Of a DNA stretch of 64,000 bases, positions 61,005-64,000 are shown piece by piece (within the stretch, counting starts at the first letter, position 1; each line of letters begins with the position of its first letter). A program made the position numbers and the translations under genes. The notes under the pieces were generated by a model, which had not been told where the DNA came from, ran no database searches, and saw only the letters and a program-made list of their open reading frames with translations. This DNA comes from Rhizobacter sp. Root404 (GTDB lineage: Bacteria; Pseudomonadota; Gammaproteobacteria; Burkholderiales; Burkholderiaceae_C). The stretch is taken from the NCBI RefSeq assembly GCF_001425865.1, contig NZ_LMDS01000005.1, positions 62,001 to 126,000 on the forward strand. Direction: 5' to 3'.

Positions 61005-64000
61005 TCAGCGGGTCGTCTCGGCGCCGGGCGGGAAGATCCGGTCGAGTGCGTCGAGGAACGGCTTGAACTTGATCGGCTTGGTCCAGTAGTCGTCGAAGCC
61101 GGCGGCCAGGCCGCGCTCGATGTCCTCGGGCATCGCGTTGGCCGAGAGGGCAATGCAGGAGATGCCGGCGGTCTCGGGGTACTGCCGCAACTGGCGCAGC
61201 ACCTCGAAACCGTCGAAGTCGGGAAGCTGCATGTCGATCAGGATCAGATCCGGCCGCAGCGTGCGCGCGCGCGCGACGCCGTTCGCACCGGTGGCCTCGG
61301 CGGCCAGGCGCAGGCCGGACAGGCTGGTCACGAGTTCTTCGACGAGCAGCACGTTGACCGCGTTGTCCTCAATGTAGAGCAGCTGGCCCGAGCGCGCGCG
61401 CGGTGCGCTCGGCTCCGGCGCTTCCGGCGGCTTCGGCGCCGCGGCATCCTGGTCGGTCGTCACCAGCGGCAGCGTGACCTCGAACACCGAGCCGCGGCCC
61501 GGCACGCTGGAGACGGCGATCTGCCCGTGCATCCCTTCGACCAGTGCCTTCACGATCGTCAGGCCGATCCCGGACCCTTCGATGCCGTCGTTCTCGGCGC
61601 CGAGCCGGTTGAACGGCTCGAACAGGTGTTCGAGCTGGTCGGCTCGCATCCCGCGGCCGGTGTCGCGCACGTTCAGGCGCACGACGGCGCCGTCGACCTC
61701 GCCATCGACGATCACCTGCCCGCCCGGGCGGTTGTACTGGATCGCGTTCGACAGCAGGTTGACCAGGATCTGCTGCAGCCGTGCCGGATCGGCGCGGACC
61801 GTGGCGACCGGTGCGGCGCTGTGCAGCGCGACCTCGTGCCTGGCCGCGAGTTCGGTCATCAACGGCAGCGTCTGAGCGATCGCGCAGGCGATCGGCACCG
61901 ACTGCAGGTCGAGCGTGAGGGTGCCGCTCTGCAGGCTCGACAGATCGAGGGCGTTGTCGATCAGGCGCAGCAGGTGTTCGCCGGCGGAACGGATGTGGTC
62001 CAGGCGCGCCGCCTGGCCGCCGTTGCGACTCTGCCGCGCCTCGAGCTGCAGCAGCTGCGTGAAACCCAGCACCGCGTTCAGCGGCGTGCGCAGCTCGTGG
62101 CTCATGCGCGAGAGGAACTGCGACTTGGCTTCGCTCTCGCGTTCGGCCAGCATCGCCTGCTGGCGGGCCAGTTCGGCGTTCTTCGCCTCGGTGATGTCCC
62201 AGTTGACGCCGACGCGGCGCAGCACCTGACCGTTCGCGTCGCGCAGCACCGCCGACCGCGAGGCCAGCCAGCGGCAACGGCCGTCGGGCAGCACGATCCG
62301 GAATTCGTAGGCGGTCGTCGCGTCGTCGAGGTTATCGCCGGCCGCGCCGTCGAGGTTGGCCTCCCGGTCGTCCGGATGCACCAGCGCCAGTCGCGTCTCG
62401 CGGTCGGGCGCCGTGGGTGCCGGCTCCAGTCCGCGCAGGCGGAACATCTGTTCGTCCCACAGACCCGGGCCGTTGGCACCTTCGATCTCCCAGGTACCGA
62501 TGCCGGCGTGGCGGGCGATCAGCGCCGAGCGCTCGCTGACGGCGTGCAGCGCGGCCTGCGCCGCGTGTCGGTCGGTGACGTCCATCGCGATGCCGAACAC
62601 GCGCAGCGCCTGCGGGTCGCTGCGGTCGATGTCGCCACGCAGCACGACCCAGCGGATCGACTCGTCGCGGCGCACGGCGCGGAACTCGATCTCGAGCACG
62701 CCACGCGCGTCCTTGAGGTAACCCTGCGCCGCTCTGCCGACGCGCGCCATGTCGTCCGGGTGCACGCATTGGCGCAGCCACTCGGCCAGCGTCGGCGGCG
62801 GGCGGCCGGGGTCGATGCGGTCGAACAGCTCGTACATCTGCTCGTTCCATTCGGTCTGGATGGTGCCGATGTGGGTGGTCCAGACGCCGACGTGTGCGGC
62901 GCGTGCGGCGGACTCGAGCCGGCGCGTCATCTGCTCGGCGTGGCGGGTGCGCTCGACCTGGTCCGTCACGTCGAGCGAGATCCCGACGAACGCCACCGGC
63001 TTGCCGCTCGCATCGCGCTCGACGACGCGCCGCACGAGCATGTGGCGCCACGTGCCGTCCGGCCAGCGGTGGCGGGTCTCGACGTCGACCGGTCCGTCGG
63101 TGTGCAGCGAGTGCACGGCCGAGCCGGCGAGCTTGTGCACATCGTCGGGGTGCGTGTACGAGCGCGCCTCGGCCAACGAGAGGCCGCCTTCGCGGTACGG
63201 GATGCGCAGCACCTTGAAGCCGTGGTCGTTGTAGTGGAGCCGGTCGGTCTGCAGGTCGTGGCGCCAGATCACGATGTCGGCCAGTTCGGCGGCGAGCCGC
63301 AGCTGCGATGAGGCGTGATCGAGGGAGCGGGCCAGCTCGTAGACGGCCGTGTCGTCCATCATGATGCCGAGGGTCCGATCGGGCTGGCCCTGCGGCGAAT
63401 TCTTCACTTCCCATTGCGAGTGCAACCAGCGCAGCTTGCCGTCGGGCTGCACCACCCGGTAGCGCGCGTTGTAGCGCCCGGCGGTGCGCGTGGACTCCTC
63501 GTAGCGTCCGTCGAGCCGGTCATCGGGGTGGACACGCGCGGCCGCCAGCGCGAAGTCGGGCGTGCCGTCCGATGGCGTCATTCCCCAGAAGCCGAACACG
63601 TGGCGGTCCCAGCGACCCTTGCCCGACGGGATCTCGCGTTCCCAGACGCCCAGGCGACCGAACTCCTGCGCCATGTCGAGCAGCTCCGAGAGATGCTGCG
63701 CGCGGGCCGCGAGCTCGTGCTGCCGGGTGGTGTCGCACAAGGTCCAGAGACGCTCGCTGCCGAGCGCGGCCACGCGTGCGTCGACCCAGAGCGCTGCGCC
63801 GCCGACGGCGTGCAGCGCGAGCTCGAACGTGCCGTCGCGGCCGCGCTGCAGCGCGTCGTCCAGGGTCGAGCGGGTCGGCGCGTCGTCGGCCGCGAGGTCG
63901 AGGAGGCTGCCGCCGAATGCCAGGCCGGTCGCGGTGGCGAACGCCGGATTGCACCAGCGCAGTGCGCCGGCCGCATCGGTGAGCGCGAGCAGGTCGTGCG
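61005..64000 (-). CDS. Multi-PAS hybrid sensor histidine kinase, 5' partial
   Basis: The frame stays open to the window edge (I read it through to 63998), so at least 997 residues are visible and the start lies beyond. Order: a PAS segment at the edge, then three or four more PAS/PAC units (RWLHSQWEV, HMLVRRVVERD, WVVLRGDID, CRWLASRSAV mark their ends), coiled linker, HisKA with His in RMSHELRTPLNAVLGF, HATPase (LVNLLSNAIQYN, DTGRGM, GSGIGLTIV), and a C-terminal receiver with YIEDN, Asp in LIDMQLPDFDGFE and Lys in YWTKPI. No membrane segment is seen in the visible part. A cytoplasmic, many-input kinase; the signal is unknown. Confidence 0.92.
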   Translation of the reverse strand, partial: HDLLALTDAAGALRWCNPAFATATGLAFGGSLLDLAADDAPTRSTLDDALQRGRDGTFELALHAVGGAALWVDARVAALGSERLWTLCDTTRQHELAARAQHLSELLDMAQEFGRLGVWEREIPSGKGRWDRHVFGFWGMTPSDGTPDFALAAARVHPDDRLDGRYEESTRTAGRYNARYRVVQPDGKLRWLHSQWEVKNSPQGQPDRTLGIMMDDTAVYELARSLDHASSQLRLAAELADIVIWRHDLQTDRLHYNDHGFKVLRIPYREGGLSLAEARSYTHPDDVHKLAGSAVHSLHTDGPVDVETRHRWPDGTWRHMLVRRVVERDASGKPVAFVGISLDVTDQVERTRHAEQMTRRLESAARAAHVGVWTTHIGTIQTEWNEQMYELFDRIDPGRPPPTLAEWLRQCVHPDDMARVGRAAQGYLKDARGVLEIEFRAVRRDESIRWVVLRGDIDRSDPQALRVFGIAMDVTDRHAAQAALHAVSERSALIARHAGIGTWEIEGANGPGLWDEQMFRLRGLEPAPTAPDRETRLALVHPDDREANLDGAAGDNLDDATTAYEFRIVLPDGRCRWLASRSAVLRDANGQVLRRVGVNWDITEAKNAELARQQAMLAERESEAKSQFLSRMSHELRTPLNAVLGFTQLLQLEARQSRNGGQAARLDHIRSAGEHLLRLIDNALDLSSLQSGTLTLDLQSVPIACAIAQTLPLMTELAARHEVALHSAAPVATVRADPARLQQILVNLLSNAIQYNRPGGQVIVDGEVDGAVVRLNVRDTGRGMRADQLEHLFEPFNRLGAENDGIEGSGIGLTIVKALVEGMHGQIAVSSVPGRGSVFEVTLPLVTTDQDAAAPKPPEAPEPSAPRARSGQLLYIEDNAVNVLLVEELVTSLSGLRLAAEATGANGVARARTLRPDLILIDMQLPDFDGFEVLRQLRQYPETAGISCIALSANAMPEDIERGLAAGFDDYWTKPIKFKPFLDALDRIFPPGAETTR

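Overview
The window reads as chromosomal DNA of a high-GC betaproteobacterium. Gene content (FolE2, BPSS1780-family membrane protein, DUF2782 next to polA, YaeQ, RpfE-like protein, ThrB of the APH fold) and the strong G/C third-position bias point to Burkholderiales, probably something near Rubrivivax, Leptothrix or Methylibium; that placement is inference from gene families, not from a search. Genes are packed tightly, many pairs overlap by 1 to 14 bases, and no intergenic stretch exceeds 300 bases. I see no tRNA, rRNA, insertion sequence, prophage or CRISPR array. Both edges cut a gene: a 2-hydroxyacid-dehydrogenase-like protein on the left and a large multi-PAS hybrid kinase on the right.

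Layout. 1-9.2 kb: dehydrogenase-like protein, valS, guaC, an MdtD-like efflux pump, a short cation diffusion facilitator and uvrD. 9.2-16.2 kb: two lipoproteins, an orphan ParA/MinD-type ATPase, a beta-helix membrane protein beside an ion channel, then a coupled thrB / BPSS1780-family / SDR operon and DUF2782. 16.2-20.2 kb: polA and an MFS transporter. 20.2-25.2 kb (minus strand): the most unusual unit, kaiC-kaiB-kaiB2-hybrid histidine kinase, with no kaiA and a strong palindrome upstream of kaiC. 25.4-32.1 kb: lipid kinase, metallophosphoesterase, PAP2 phosphatase, then ppk (with a three-repeat Pho-box-like element in front), sixA and convergent ppx, a polyphosphate/phosphate neighbourhood.

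32.2-36.5 kb: dienelactone hydrolase, universal stress protein, mercaptopyruvate sulfurtransferase, DMT exporter and a Rieske oxygenase. 36.7-40.7 kb: xseB-ispA-dxs (isoprenoid precursor supply) and folE2. 40.7-44.3 kb (minus): rnm, DMT exporter, yciO, then an SPFH-domain gene and a ribbon-helix-helix gene behind a perfect 16-bp palindrome. 44.4-49.9 kb (minus): PQQ-type aldose dehydrogenase with a propeller lipoprotein, recJ and an RpfE-like protein. 49.9-51.9 kb: lolC/E and lolD. 51.9-56.6 kb (minus): a diguanylate cyclase, a prolyl-oligopeptidase fused to DUF924, a small acetyltransferase and yaeQ. 56.7-61 kb: a small basic protein, gor, a secreted coiled-coil protein and prlC. 61-64 kb (minus): the truncated hybrid kinase.

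Most of the window is housekeeping. The points worth following are the Kai-like signalling operon, the SPFH/RHH operon with its likely operator, the putative Pho control of ppk, the terminator-like hairpin in the guaC leader, the peptidase-DUF924 fusion, and a dehydrogenase homologue that has lost its catalytic residues. Function calls rest on motif and family recognition by eye; no database search was run.
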